Shown piece after piece: positions 33,915-44,636 of a stretch of 64,000 bases of DNA. The DNA lies in contig JAEUHC010000013.1 of assembly GCA_016794785.1 (NCBI GenBank), forward strand, positions 310,001 to 374,000. Reading direction: 5' to 3'. Source of the stretch: Opitutaceae bacterium (lineage in GTDB: Bacteria > Verrucomicrobiota > Verrucomicrobiia > Opitutales > Opitutaceae). A model generated the notes under the pieces. That model made no database searches. It was not told the origin of the DNA and was given only the letters and a program-made list of their open reading frames with translations. Within the stretch, counting starts at the first letter, position 1. Every line of letters begins with the position of its first letter. The position numbers were made by a program, and so were the translations under genes.

Positions 33915-36900
33915 TCAGCGCACCTCGTAGATTTCGAGGAGCGCGGTGCCGGCGGCAGCGGCGTTCACCTGCACGGTGTAGGCTCCGCCGGGCAGCGTCG
34001 CGAGCACGGCGGCATCGCGGCTGCCGGGCTCAAGGACAAACGCCCCGGACACCAGCGCCGCCTGCGAAATCGCATTGATGCTGGAGACCCAGTTATCGTT
34101 GCCGCCGAGGATGCGGCCTTCCGCGTCGTAGAGAGTGAGCGCCGGATCGGCGACGAGGCCGGTGGCGCCGAAGCGCACGAGCCCGGGGCCGACGCCGCGG
34201 AGCAACACGCGTTGTGCGCCGTCGCCGGCCACGACGAAGCCGCTGATGAGCGCATCCGCGCCCGTGCCCGCCGTGCCGCGGGTGGAGAGATTGACGAGAC
34301 GCGTGGCCGGGCCCCGGCCCGCATCATAGATTTCCGCGAGGGCGATGCCCGCGCCACCGCGGGGATCGGAGACGTGCATGGTGTAGGTGCCGGGCGCGAG
34401 CGTGAGCACGGCGGCGCTGTCGGCGCTGCCCGGTGCAAAGGGAAACGCGCCCGTGGCCGCGGCGGTCTGCGTGAGCTCGGCCGCGCCGGCCCAGCCCTCG
34501 TTGGCGGCGATGACGGTGCCGGCGGCGTTGAACACCTGCAGGCGGGTGGCGCCGAGCGCGCCCGCGACGCCAAACCCCGTCAGCCCGGGACCGGCGGCGC
34601 GCACGAGCACGCGGCGCGACTCGCTGCCGGCGAGGGCAAAGCCGAGGATGAGCGGATTGTCCGCCGTCACGCGGCCGCGGGTGGAGATGTTGGCCAGCTG
34701 CGCGAGCGAGAGCGTCGTTTGCTCGAGCGCCGCGGTGGCGAAGATTTCCACCGAGCCCTCGCCCGGCACCACCGTGACGGTCGCGCGCGCCGCGATGCCC
34801 GTGATGGGATCAATGGCGGGCGTGGGGGCGGCGGCCTGGAGAGGCGTCTGCACCGAGGTCGCGGCGGGAGCGGCCAGCGGGTTGGCGAAATTGAACTCGC
34901 GCACCGACTGGAAAATGCCCGACGACGTGCCGCCGCCGGAGACCGCGAGGCCGCGGGCACGGATATAAAAGAGTCCGCTCGCAGGCAGGTTCTGGCTGCC
35001 GAGCTGCCAATCGCCCGCCGTGCCCGTGCGCACGCCCTCGCCGAGGCGTGTCCAAGTGACTTGGTCCGAGGAGCGCTCGAAGATCGCCGCGGCCACATCG
35101 CCGCCCGTGCCGCCGCGGTTCCAGATGATCGTGGAGCGGTTGGCCGTGACGCCGAGCTGCTGCGTCGCCGGCGAGGTCGCCGCGAGACGCGCGATGCCGA
35201 CGCGGGGCTGGCCGCCGACGGAGCTGAAACTGCCGCCGGCCACGACGCGCCCGTCGTCCTGCAAGGCCACCGCCGTGACCGTGCCGTTGGGCGCGGGGGC
35301 GAAGCTGGCATCGATCGAGCCGTTGGTGTTGAGGCGGACGAGTCGCGACCCCGTGCCGGAAACGATGATGCGGCCATCGGCCTGCACCGCGAGGGACAGC
35401 ACCGAGCCGGACGCGGCGGCAAAGGTCGGGTCGGGAGCCCCGGTGGGCATGACACGGGCGAGCGCGTTTTGGCTGGTCGCGTAGAGAATGCGTCCGTCCG
35501 CCTGCACGGCGACGGCGGTGACATTCCCGGTCACCGCGGCAAAGGTCGCATCTGCGCTGCCGTTGACGTTGAGCCGCACGAGGCCGGCGGCACCACCGAT
35601 GAGCACGCGGCCGTCAGGCTGGAGCGCAAGGGCACGGACGATGCCGGTGGATCCGGCGGTGAACGAGGCGTCGAGCGTGCCATCCGAATTGAACCGCGCG
35701 AGGCGGCTGCGGGCCGCGCCGGCGATGTTGGTGAACGCGCCGCCGACGATCGCGCGGCCGTCGGGCAGCACGAGGAGGGCGTGGACCGCGCCGTCGGGGC
35801 GCGGCTGGAAGGTGGCGTTGACCGAGCCGTTGTCGTTGAGCGCGGCGAGATTCCGCGCGGGCACGCCGCCGATGGTGGCGAAGGCGCCGCCGACGTAGAG
35901 CGAGGCGTTGAGCTGGAGGGTGGAGAAACCGCCGGCGACGAGCACGGTGCCATCGGGCTGGGGGAACAGGGCGTTGACGGCGCCGTTCACGTCGGGGTTG
36001 AAATTGACATCGAGCGTGCCGGCGGCGTCGACGCGGGCGAGGCGGTTGCGGGCGATCGGGGCGCCGGCAGTGGGCGGCTGCAGCGCGGTGAACTGGCCGG
36101 CGAGCAGCACGGTGCGGCCGGTCTCGAGAGCGAGCGTAGTGATCGGGCCGTTGGGATTGGGATTGAAGGTGTCGTCGACCGCGCCGTCGCTGTTGATGCG
36201 GGCGGCGTAGTTGCGCGTGATCACCGCGCCGGTGCCGGCCAGCTGGAGTGAGGTGAAGACACCGCCGATGTAGAACTGGCCGGTCCCGGGCAGCGCGACG
36301 ATGGCGGTGACGGGGCCGTTGGGATTGGGGTCGAAGTTCTGGTCGAGCGAGCCGTCCGCGTTGAGGCGGGCGAGGAAGTTGCGGGTGGCGAGCGTGCCGC
36401 CGCCGGGCTGCACCGTATTGAAGGAGCCGCCCACGATGATCTTGTTGTCGCCGGCCTGGAGGGCGAGGGCGTTGACCGGGGCGCCCATCGTGGGGTTGTA
36501 GTTGGCATCGAGGGTGCCGTCCTTGTTGACGCGGGCGAGGTAGTTGCGGTTCACCGCGGTTGTGGCCGCGTTGGGCGTGAAGGTGGTGAACTGGCCGCCC
36601 ACGATGAGGTTGTCCCCTGACTCGAGCACCATGGCGCTGACGAGGCCGCTGGCGTTGGGATCGTAGGCCGCGTCGAGGGCGCCGGTCGCGCCGATGATGC
36701 GCGCGAGGCGGTTGCGGGTGACGCCGCCGAGGATGGTGAACGCGCCGCCGACCACAACATTGCCGTCGCTCTGGACGACGATGGAGGTCACGCGGCCGTT
36801 GGGCGCGGGATCAAAGTTGAGGTCGAGGGAGCCGTCGGCATTGAGGCGGAGGAGGTTGGTCCGGGTGAAGGTGTTGCCGCCGGCGCCGGGCGTGGTGCTG

Positions 36901-39674
36901 GTGAACGAGCCACCGATGAGGAGGCGGTTTTGCGCGTCGAGGGCGACGGCCGAGACATCGCCGGAGAGAACCGTGGTGGTCGTGAAACCGGGGCGGAGCG
37001 TGCCGTTGGCCGCGAGCCAGGCGAGGCCGCGGAGCTGCGAGGGCACCGGGGTCGCATTGGGGCGGACGACGACGGCGTTGATCGGTCCATCCGTGGCGAG
37101 CGAGGCGCTGAAATCGGGATCGGGCGCGCCCTCCGAGCGGTAGCGCGCGATGTTTGTGCTGCGGGCGCCGCCCAGGTCGGCAAAGTCGCCTGCGGCGATC
37201 ACCTTGCCATCGGGTTGCACGGCGAGGGCGTTGACGATCGCGCGGGAGGCGCCGCCGGAGCTGGCGTTGAAGGTGAGGTCCACCGTGCCATCGGCGGCGA
37301 CGCGCGCGAAGTTGCGGCGCGCGACGCGGTCGCGATTGGGGGGCTGGAGCGACGTGAAGGCGCCGCCGATCAAGATGCGGCCGTCGGCCTGCACGCGGAG
37401 GGAATCGACGCGGTTGCCGCCCAGCTCGCTGATGTCGAGGTTGAAGGCGGAATCGACCGTGCCATCGGCGTTGAGGCGCGCGGCGTATTTGCGGAGGATG
37501 GGCGTCGGCGCGCCGTTGGGCGTGAGCAGGAGGAAGGTGCCGCCGATGAGAATCTGGTTGTTGGACTGGAGGGCGATCGCAAGCACGCTGCCGTCGGCAT
37601 TGGGATCGAAGGGGGTGTCGAGCGTGCCATCGGCATTGAGGCGCGCGATCCGGTTGCGCGCGGTGGTCGTCGTGGCGCCTTGGGGCAGGATGGAGGTGAA
37701 GACGCCGCCGAGGAGAATCTTGCCGTCGCCCTGCACGGCGATGGCGCTGACCTGCGCGCTGACCGCGGCGGTGAAGGCGGTGTCGAGCGTGCCGTCGGCA
37801 TTGAGCCGGGCGAAATTATTGCGGCCGACGGGGGTGGCGGCGATGTTGGCCCCTTGACCGGGCGCGAGCGAGGTGAAGAGCCCGCCGATCAGAATCTTGC
37901 CGTCGCCCTGCACCGCAATGGCCGAGACGGAGGAGTTGGGCGAAGGATCGAAGGCGGTGTCGAGCGTGCCATCGGCATTGAGCCGGAGGAGATTGAAGCG
38001 GCTGGTCACTGACGTGGCGCGCGAAGGCGTGAGGCTGCTGAAGGAGCCGCCGATGAGGAGCTTCCCATCAGCCTGCCGCACGACGACACCCACCTGGCCG
38101 TCGAGATGCGGATAAAACTCGGAGTCGATGGTGCCGTCCGGGTTGAGGCGGGCGAGGCGTTCGCGCTTCTCGCCCCCGATGGTGGTGAAGGCGCCGCCAG
38201 CGATGACCTTGTTGGAGGTGGGATCGTAGGCGAGGGTGTAGACGCGGCCGTTGAAGTCGGGGTTGTAGCTGTTGTCCACCGAGCCGTCGGCATTGAGGCG
38301 GGCGACGTAGTTGTGCGTGGCGCCGCCGACGTTGGTGAACGTGCCGGCGACGACGATCTTGCCGTCGGTCTGTGTGACGGAGGCGAGGATGCGGCCGCCG
38401 GCATCGAGCTCAAAATCGGCGTCGAGCGAGCCGTCGCCGTTGAGGCGGGCGAGGCGGTTGCGGACCACCGAGGTCGTGGCGCCGCGCGGCAGGGCACGGG
38501 TAAAGTTCCCGCCGATCACCACTCGCCCGTCGGGCAACGCGACCACGGCGTTGACCGCGGCGTTGATCACCGGGGCGAATGTCTCGTCGAGCGAGCCGTC
38601 GGCGGCAAAGCGCGCGAGGTGCGACCGCGAGGCCTCGACCGAGCCGCGGCCCCAGACCGAATTGAAGCTGCCGCCGACGAGGATCCGGCCGTCGCCTTGC
38701 AGGGCGACCGAGGCCACGGCTCCCTCGACGCGCGGGTAGAATTCGGAATCGAGCGTGCCATCGACGTTGAGGCGGGCAAAGCGCACGCGGTTGGCCGGCG
38801 CCGTGTCGCCCACGGGCTGGAGCGTGGTGAAGAAGCCGCCGAGGAGAATCTTGCCATCGCGCTGCACGGCGAGGGTGGTGACGCCGTTGTTGGCGTCGGG
38901 GTTGAAATCGGCGTCGATCTTGCCGTTGGGGTTGAGGCGCGCGATGCGGTTGCGGGTGGTGGCGGCGGTGTCGCCGGCCGGCCAGAGCGAGGTGAAGCCG
39001 CCGCCGATCACGAGCTTGCCATCGACGTGCGGCAGGAGGGCGAGCACGAAGCCGTTGGGCGCGGGGTCGAAGGTGTTGTCGAGCGAGCCGTCTGCGTTGA
39101 AGCGCGCGAGATATTTGCGCTCGACGGCCGCGGCCAGGCCCGCGGGCTGCGCCGTGGTGAACGTGCCGCCGGCCACGATCTGGCCGCCGGCCTGGAGCGC
39201 GAGGGCGTGGACCTGCGGCTGGAGCGCGCCGCCGAGGTTGGGGTTGAACGCGGCGTCGAGCGCGCCGTTGGCCTGGACACGGGCGATGCGGTTGCGCGTC
39301 GTGACGGCACCGGTGGCGCCGGGCTGGAGGGCCGTGAAGTCGCCGCCGAGGACGAGGCGGTTGTCGGGCAGCAGGAGGATAGCACGCACGGGGCCGTTGG
39401 GGCTCGGGTTGAACGCGGCGTCGACCGAGCCGTCGGCGTTGAGCCGGGCGACGTTGCTGCGCGCGACCCCGCCGACCGTGGAAAACTGGCCGCCGATGAT
39501 CAGCTTGCCGTCCGGCTGCGTCACGACCGTGAACACGACGCCATCGACGTCGGGATTGAAGCCGTCGGCCGCCGAGGGCGACTGGGCCAGCACGGGGAAA
39601 ACAACGGTGGCCGCCAAGGCGGAGACGAGGCACAGGGCACGCCGGGCCGACCGGAAAAACGAAGCGATAGGCAT
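33915..39674 (-). CDS. Giant delta-60 repeat surface/secreted protein (1,919 residues)
   Basis: A signal peptide (1 to about 31, ending FPVLAQ) precedes about 28 tandem copies of the delta-60 repeat, each of 45-60 residues with the pattern LARLNADGSLDxxF, then VxAxxxQxDGKILIGGxFT. After the repeats (about residue 1,530) come an Ig-like segment (STIIWNRGGTGGDVAAAIFE) and two copies of a C-terminal module (VLVRAAGPGLTGFG, TYTMHVSDPRGGAGIALAEIYD; and VLLRGVGPGLVRFG, YTVQVNAAAAGTALLEIYE) common in Opitutaceae exported proteins. The repeats should form a beta-propeller or solenoid. ATG 39674 opens the signal peptide. It is probably surface-exposed; the ligand is unknown. The opposite strand has long open frames that mirror the repeats and are not genes. 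Confidence 0.9.
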   Translation of the reverse strand: MPIASFFRSARRALCLVSALAATVVFPVLAQSPSAADGFNPDVDGVVFTVVTQPDGKLIIGGQFSTVGGVARSNVARLNADGSVDAAFNPSPNGPVRAILLLPDNRLVLGGDFTALQPGATGAVTTRNRIARVQANGALDAAFNPNLGGALQPQVHALALQAGGQIVAGGTFTTAQPAGLAAAVERKYLARFNADGSLDNTFDPAPNGFVLALLPHVDGKLVIGGGFTSLWPAGDTAATTRNRIARLNPNGKIDADFNPDANNGVTTLAVQRDGKILLGGFFTTLQPVGDTAPANRVRFARLNVDGTLDSEFYPRVEGAVASVALQGDGRILVGGSFNSVWGRGSVEASRSHLARFAADGSLDETFAPVINAAVNAVVALPDGRVVIGGNFTRALPRGATTSVVRNRLARLNGDGSLDADFELDAGGRILASVTQTDGKIVVAGTFTNVGGATHNYVARLNADGSVDNSYNPDFNGRVYTLAYDPTSNKVIAGGAFTTIGGEKRERLARLNPDGTIDSEFYPHLDGQVGVVVRQADGKLLIGGSFSSLTPSRATSVTSRFNLLRLNADGTLDTAFDPSPNSSVSAIAVQGDGKILIGGLFTSLAPGQGANIAATPVGRNNFARLNADGTLDTAFTAAVSAQVSAIAVQGDGKILLGGVFTSILPQGATTTTARNRIARLNADGTLDTPFDPNADGSVLAIALQSNNQILIGGTFLLLTPNGAPTPILRKYAARLNADGTVDSAFNLDISELGGNRVDSLRVQADGRILIGGAFTSLQPPNRDRVARRNFARVAADGTVDLTFNASSGGASRAIVNALAVQPDGKVIAAGDFADLGGARSTNIARYRSEGAPDPDFSASLATDGPINAVVVRPNATPVPSQLRGLAWLAANGTLRPGFTTTTVLSGDVSAVALDAQNRLLIGGSFTSTTPGAGGNTFTRTNLLRLNADGSLDLNFDPAPNGRVTSIVVQSDGNVVVGGAFTILGGVTRNRLARIIGATGALDAAYDPNASGLVSAMVLESGDNLIVGGQFTTFTPNAATTAVNRNYLARVNKDGTLDANYNPTMGAPVNALALQAGDNKIIVGGSFNTVQPGGGTLATRNFLARLNADGSLDQNFDPNPNGPVTAIVALPGTGQFYIGGVFTSLQLAGTGAVITRNYAARINSDGAVDDTFNPNPNGPITTLALETGRTVLLAGQFTALQPPTAGAPIARNRLARVDAAGTLDVNFNPDVNGAVNALFPQPDGTVLVAGGFSTLQLNASLYVGGAFATIGGVPARNLAALNDNGSVNATFQPRPDGAVHALLVLPDGRAIVGGAFTNIAGAARSRLARFNSDGTLDASFTAGSTGIVRALALQPDGRVLIGGAAGLVRLNVNGSADATFAAVTGNVTAVAVQADGRILYATSQNALARVMPTGAPDPTFAAASGSVLSLAVQADGRIIVSGTGSRLVRLNTNGSIDASFAPAPNGTVTAVALQDDGRVVAGGSFSSVGGQPRVGIARLAATSPATQQLGVTANRSTIIWNRGGTGGDVAAAIFERSSDQVTWTRLGEGVRTGTAGDWQLGSQNLPASGLFYIRARGLAVSGGGTSSGIFQSVREFNFANPLAAPAATSVQTPLQAAAPTPAIDPITGIAARATVTVVPGEGSVEIFATAALEQTTLSLAQLANISTRGRVTADNPLILGFALAGSESRRVLVRAAGPGLTGFGVAGALGATRLQVFNAAGTVIAANEGWAGAAELTQTAAATGAFPFAPGSADSAAVLTLAPGTYTMHVSDPRGGAGIALAEIYDAGRGPATRLVNLSTRGTAGTGADALISGFVVAGDGAQRVLLRGVGPGLVRFGATGLVADPALTLYDAEGRILGGNDNWVSSINAISQAALVSGAFVLEPGSRDAAVLATLPGGAYTVQVNAAAAGTALLEIYEVR

Positions 39675-39795
39675 AAAGGGGAGCGGATAAGAGATCACGG
39701 GAGAACCGTGAGCAAGACCGATAACAGGGCCGAAGCCACCGGGGTTCCGGGAAAAGCGGATTGTGCATAAGTCTGTCGCCGGCGGTCCCGACAAG

Positions 39796-39833
39796 TAGGG
39801 CGGGACTGTGACCCGCCTTTTCGCGCCGCCCTA
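39796..39833. repeat. TAGG-ended hairpin between divergent genes
   Basis: TAGGGCGG (39796-39803) pairs with CCGCCCTA (39826-39833), and inside lies the hairpin GGCGGG-ACTGTGA-CCCGCC. It lies between the divergent delta-60 and MuiA-family genes and shares its outer ends with the elements at 41562, 57229 and 58677. Confidence 0.7.
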
Positions 39834-39885
39834 AATTTTTCCCGGTTGGAGCGTTTCCGCTTTCATGCAGTCTCACCGCACCGCC

Positions 39886-41553
39886 ATGAAACTCCGCTCC
39901 CTGCTTGTTCTTGCGCTTTGCTCCGCCCCGCTGGTCGCCGGCGCCGCCCCGGTCGCCGCCGATTCCTCGATTCGCGCCGTCACCGTTTACACCGACCGGG
40001 CCGTCGTCACCCGCACCGCCACCGTCGCACTCACCGCGCCGGGCGCCGTGGAGGTGACGTTTGAACGCCTCCCCGCCGGGCTCCTCGACCAGTCGCTCAC
40101 CGTCTCCGGCCGCGGCACCGCGCAGGCCACCATTCTCGATGTGACGGCGCGGCTCGCACACGTGGACTTCACGCCCAATGACCGCGTGAAACAACTCGAG
40201 GACCAGCTCCGCGCCCTCGCCAAGGAGCGCCGTGGGCTCGACGACCGCACCAAGCTCCTCGAAGTCCAGCGCAAGGGCATCGACCAGACCGAGACCGCCC
40301 TGCTCTCCCCCGCCGCCAAGGATGTCCCCCGCCCCACCGTGGGCGAGATCACCGCCGCGCTCACCTTTGTGACCGACCAGCGCGCCAAAATCACCGCCGA
40401 GATCGCCGCGCTGGACGAGCAGCGCGAGGCGCTCACCGCGAAACAATCCGCCCTCGAGCGCCAGCTCGCGCAGCTCCGCGGCGCCGGCGGCAAGAGCTAC
40501 AAGACCGTGACCGTGCGCCTCGACGCCACGACCGCCGGCAGCCTCGACCTCACGCTCGGCTACGCCGTCCCCGGCGCGAGCTGGACGCCGAGCTACGACG
40601 TGCGCGCCAACTCCAACGAAGCCAGCGTCGCCCTCAGCTACTTCGGCCTCGTGCGCCAAAACACGGGCGAAGACTGGAAGGACGTCGCCCTCACGCTCTC
40701 GACCGCGCGCCCCAGCCTCGGCGGCGCGGCGCCGGAGATTGGGAATTGGGTGGTGGAGCAGTTGGTGCCGCAGCCGCGACCGGCAGAGGCATTGGAGATC
40801 AAGAACGCTCTCGCCGGAATGAATCGCCGCGTTGCTGCGGAGGAAGGAAACGTCACACTTGGAGCTCTGTCGCTCTCCACACTAAATAAGGTTTCGGATT
40901 TCAATTTTGCCCAAGCCACCGTCGACACCGCCGCCACCAGCGCCTCGTTCAAAATCGCGACCCCCGCCAGCGTGCCGAGCGACAACTCCGCGCAGAAAAT
41001 CCCGGTCACCTCCGCCAGCCTCACCGCCGCGCTCGAATACGCCACGACGCCCAAACTCCTCACCGCCGCGTTTCTCACCGCCAAGGTCGCCAACTCCTCC
41101 GATTTTCCGCTCCTGCCCGGCGCAATTAACATCTTTCTCGACGGCACGTTTGTCGCCACCGGCGCGCTCAAGCTGGTGATGCCCGGCGAGAAGTTCGACC
41201 TCGCGCTCGGCGCCGACGACGGGATTGCCGTGAAGCACAAGCGCCTGCAGCGCTTCACCGAAAACACCGGCTTCACCAACAGCGGCCAGCGCATCACCTA
41301 CGACTACCTTCTCACAATCCAGAACAACAAAAAGGCCGCCGCCCGCGTGATCGTCTCCGACCATGTGCCCGTCTCGCGCCACGAGAAAATCGTGGTGAAG
41401 CAGCTCGTTCCGGATGCGCGGGAGGTGAAGCCCACGGCGGAGGGCGCGCTCAAGTGGACGCTCGACCTCAAGCCCGGCGAGAAGCGCGAGCTCACGCTGA
41501 AATTCAGCATCGAGCACCCGAACGACATGCAGGTGAGCGGCCTCGAGCCGTAG
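39886..41553 (+). CDS. MuiA family protein (DUF4140/DUF4139)
   Basis: This 555-residue exported protein has a signal peptide (1 to about 19, ending VAGAA), a DUF4140 N-terminal domain (RAVTVYTDRAVVTRTATVAL), a coiled-coil stretch (about 90-200, KQLEDQLRALAKERR) and a DUF4139 domain that ends the protein (YVPGASW-type YAVPGASWTPSYDVRA, RVIVSDHVPVSRHEKIVVKQL, LKPGEKRELTLKFSIEHP). The family is named after a mucoidy-inhibitor gene, but its molecular role is unknown. An ATG at 39865 would add seven residues; I prefer 39886 because the hydrophobic segment then has a normal distance from the start. It converges with argG across a double hairpin. Confidence 0.86.
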   Translation: MKLRSLLVLALCSAPLVAGAAPVAADSSIRAVTVYTDRAVVTRTATVALTAPGAVEVTFERLPAGLLDQSLTVSGRGTAQATILDVTARLAHVDFTPNDRVKQLEDQLRALAKERRGLDDRTKLLEVQRKGIDQTETALLSPAAKDVPRPTVGEITAALTFVTDQRAKITAEIAALDEQREALTAKQSALERQLAQLRGAGGKSYKTVTVRLDATTAGSLDLTLGYAVPGASWTPSYDVRANSNEASVALSYFGLVRQNTGEDWKDVALTLSTARPSLGGAAPEIGNWVVEQLVPQPRPAEALEIKNALAGMNRRVAAEEGNVTLGALSLSTLNKVSDFNFAQATVDTAATSASFKIATPASVPSDNSAQKIPVTSASLTAALEYATTPKLLTAAFLTAKVANSSDFPLLPGAINIFLDGTFVATGALKLVMPGEKFDLALGADDGIAVKHKRLQRFTENTGFTNSGQRITYDYLLTIQNNKKAAARVIVSDHVPVSRHEKIVVKQLVPDAREVKPTAEGALKWTLDLKPGEKRELTLKFSIEHPNDMQVSGLEP

Positions 41554-41561
41554 CTTGAACC

Positions 41562-41627
41562 GTAGGGCCCGAGCTTGCTCGGGCCGTTGAAACGCACCCA
41601 AAAGGCCTCAGCAAGCTGAGGCCCTAC
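41562..41627. terminator. Double hairpin between convergent MuiA-family gene and argG
   Basis: GGCCCGAGC-TT-GCTCGGGCC (41566-41585) and GGCCTCAGC-AA-GCTGAGGCC (41604-41623) are perfect stems. The whole element is bounded by GTAGGGCC and GGCCCTAC, themselves an inverted repeat. It could end transcription from both sides, and it also belongs to the intergenic repeat family with TAGG ends. Confidence 0.7.
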
Positions 41628-41634
41628 ACCGAAA

Positions 41635-42861
<1,227 letters not shown>

Positions 42862-43075
42862 GGTGAAGGGCGACTGTGGGGAGACCGCGCCGCGGCAGGC
42901 AAAGTAAAAACATTGCCAGTTCGCGGCCCGGCGGCGGCGGCCGGGCGTAATCCTACGCAGCCACAGGTTCATCACCGCTTTACCCCGTGAAAATTGCGCC
43001 GAAACCTCCTTCGTGAACACTCACGCGGGTCAGCGAATATCATCATCCATCATCCGATCATGTCAGCAACCCGCC

Positions 43076-43558
43076 ATGCTTATCTTACACTCATCTGCGC
43101 CGCCGCGCCGCCGCGTCGCCGGCTTCACGCTGGTCGAAATCATGATAGTCACGGTCATCATCGGCCTCCTCGCCTTGTTGGGGATGCCCGCGCTTCAGAA
43201 ATCCCGCCGCTCCTCGCAAAATAACCGGTTCATCTCCGATCTGCGCGTCTTCGCCCAAGCCTTCGAGTCCTACTCGCTGGTCAACGGCGGCTGGCCGCCC
43301 AACAGCGGCAGCGGCACCGTGCCCGCTGGCATGGAAGCGGAAATCCGCCACGCCAACTGGGCCAAGGCCAACACCGTCGGCGGCCTCTGGAACTGGGACA
43401 ACAACAACTTTGGCGTCATTGCCGGCATCTCCACGACCGGCGTCACCGTGACGGATGCCCAGATGGCCGCCATCGATCGCCGGGTTGACGATGGCGATCT
43501 CACGACCGGTCTTTTCCAAAAGATCGGCACGCGGTTCACCTACATCCTGGAGAATTGA
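43076..43558 (+). CDS. Type IV pilin/type II secretion pseudopilin-like protein
   Basis: This 160-residue prepilin has a short basic leader (MLILHSSAPPRRRVAG), a prepilin peptidase site G|FTLVE with the conserved Glu5, and a hydrophobic helix (IMIVTVIIGLLALLGMPALQ). The C-terminal domain is small, with WPPNSGSG and NWDNNNFG. Proteins like this are common, often as single genes, in Verrucomicrobiota. It may join a type II-like secretion or pilus fibre whose machinery lies elsewhere. I chose ATG 43076 to give a normal leader; an ATG at 43013 would give an over-long one. It stands alone on the plus strand inside the arginine gene group. Confidence 0.87.
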   Translation: MLILHSSAPPRRRVAGFTLVEIMIVTVIIGLLALLGMPALQKSRRSSQNNRFISDLRVFAQAFESYSLVNGGWPPNSGSGTVPAGMEAEIRHANWAKANTVGGLWNWDNNNFGVIAGISTTGVTVTDAQMAAIDRRVDDGDLTTGLFQKIGTRFTYILEN

Positions 43559-43566
43559 TTGCGGGC

Positions 43567-43609
43567 GCCCGGGCGGGTCCGCGGCCTTTTGCGCCGCCCC
43601 CGTCCGGGC
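43567..43609. terminator. Long hairpin between convergent pseudopilin and argF
   Basis: GCCCGGGCGGG (43567-43577) pairs with CCCGTCCGGGC (43599-43609, one G-U), and inside GCGGC/GCCGC gives a second stem. It lies eight bases after the pseudopilin stop and six before the argF stop, so it could end both transcripts. The U-tract is weak (CCCCTTATT). Confidence 0.65.
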
Positions 43610-43615
43610 AGCCCC

Positions 43616-44575
43616 TTATTTCCGTTTCGCCGCGAGCGTCGCCAGAATCGCCTTCTGCATGTGCAGGCGATTCTCGGCCTCGTCGAAAATGATCGAGCGG
43701 GGGCTCGCGAGCACCTCAGGCATCACTTCCTCGCCGGCGTGCGCCGGCAGGCAGTGCATGAAAAGCGCGTCGGGCTTGGCCGCCGCGAAGAGTTTTCCCG
43801 TCACCGCATAGGGCGACATGAGGCGGATGCGTTCCTTGGTCTCCTCCTCCTTGCCCATGCTCACCCACACATCGGTGTAAACCACGTCCGCGCCACGCAC
43901 CGCCTCGTGCGGATCAGTGGTGAACTGGTAGGCGGCCTTGGGATCGAAGCCCTCTTTCGCGAGCAACGCGTCGCACTCGGCCGCGGGCGCGAAGCCCTTG
44001 GGGCCCGCGAGCGCGATCTTCATGCCGAAGAGGTTCGCGCCGAGGATCCACGAGTTGGCCATGTTGCAGGCCGTGTCGCCGAGAAACGCGATCTTCCGGC
44101 CGCGGAGCGACTCGACGAGCGCCTTGCCCGTCGTGCCGCGCGCCCACCGCTCCGCCATCGTGAAGGCGTCCGCGAAAATCTGGCACGGGTGCAGGAAATC
44201 CGTGAGCGCGTTGATCACCGGGATCGATCCGGCCGCGGCGAGCTGCTCGACATCCGCATGATCATAGGTGCGCACGATCAACCCGTGCACGAACCGCGAC
44301 AGGACCTTGGCGGTGTCCTCGATGGTCTCGCCGCGGCCCAGCTGGATGTCGTTTTTGTTCAGGAAAAGCGGATTGCCGCCCAGCTCGTGGATGCCGACCT
44401 CGAACGAGACCCGGGTGCGCGTGGAGGACTTGGAGAAAATGAGCGCCCACGTCTGGCCCCGCAGCGGCTGAGGCGCCCCGCGCTTCCCTCGCGTGCGCTT
44501 CAGCTCACGGGCCAGCGCGAACAACTTCGGCAGCTCGGCGCGCGCGAAGTCGGTTTCTTTCAGGAAGTGCTTCAT
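43616..44575 (-). CDS. argF: Ornithine carbamoyltransferase
   Basis: This 319-residue enzyme makes citrulline from ornithine and carbamoyl phosphate. Motifs are SSTRTRVSFEVG (carbamoyl phosphate), FLHPCQIFAD and MHCLPAHAGEEV (ornithine-binding Cys), all at normal spacing. The DxxxSMG motif appears as DVWVSMGKEEE. ATG 44575 gives the family's N-terminus (HFLKETDF). The argD stop lies 61 bases upstream on the same strand, so argB, argD and argF likely form one operon. Length compares well with 305-335 residues for anabolic enzymes. Confidence 0.97.
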   Translation of the reverse strand: MKHFLKETDFARAELPKLFALARELKRTRGKRGAPQPLRGQTWALIFSKSSTRTRVSFEVGIHELGGNPLFLNKNDIQLGRGETIEDTAKVLSRFVHGLIVRTYDHADVEQLAAAGSIPVINALTDFLHPCQIFADAFTMAERWARGTTGKALVESLRGRKIAFLGDTACNMANSWILGANLFGMKIALAGPKGFAPAAECDALLAKEGFDPKAAYQFTTDPHEAVRGADVVYTDVWVSMGKEEETKERIRLMSPYAVTGKLFAAAKPDALFMHCLPAHAGEEVMPEVLASPRSIIFDEAENRLHMQKAILATLAAKRK

Positions 44576-44636
44576 GGGAAGCGGACGGGTTTAAGTGCGC
44601 GGCGCGCCGCGGACGAGAGGAAACTTCGCGCGCCGC

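Noticed and set aside
38106..39770. Long open frame on the plus strand opposite the delta-60 gene, and a second at 34212-36251
   Set aside because: Their translations are low-complexity, Gly/Val/Glu/Arg-rich mirrors of the repeat on the coding strand and have no start context. GC-rich periodic genes produce such frames.
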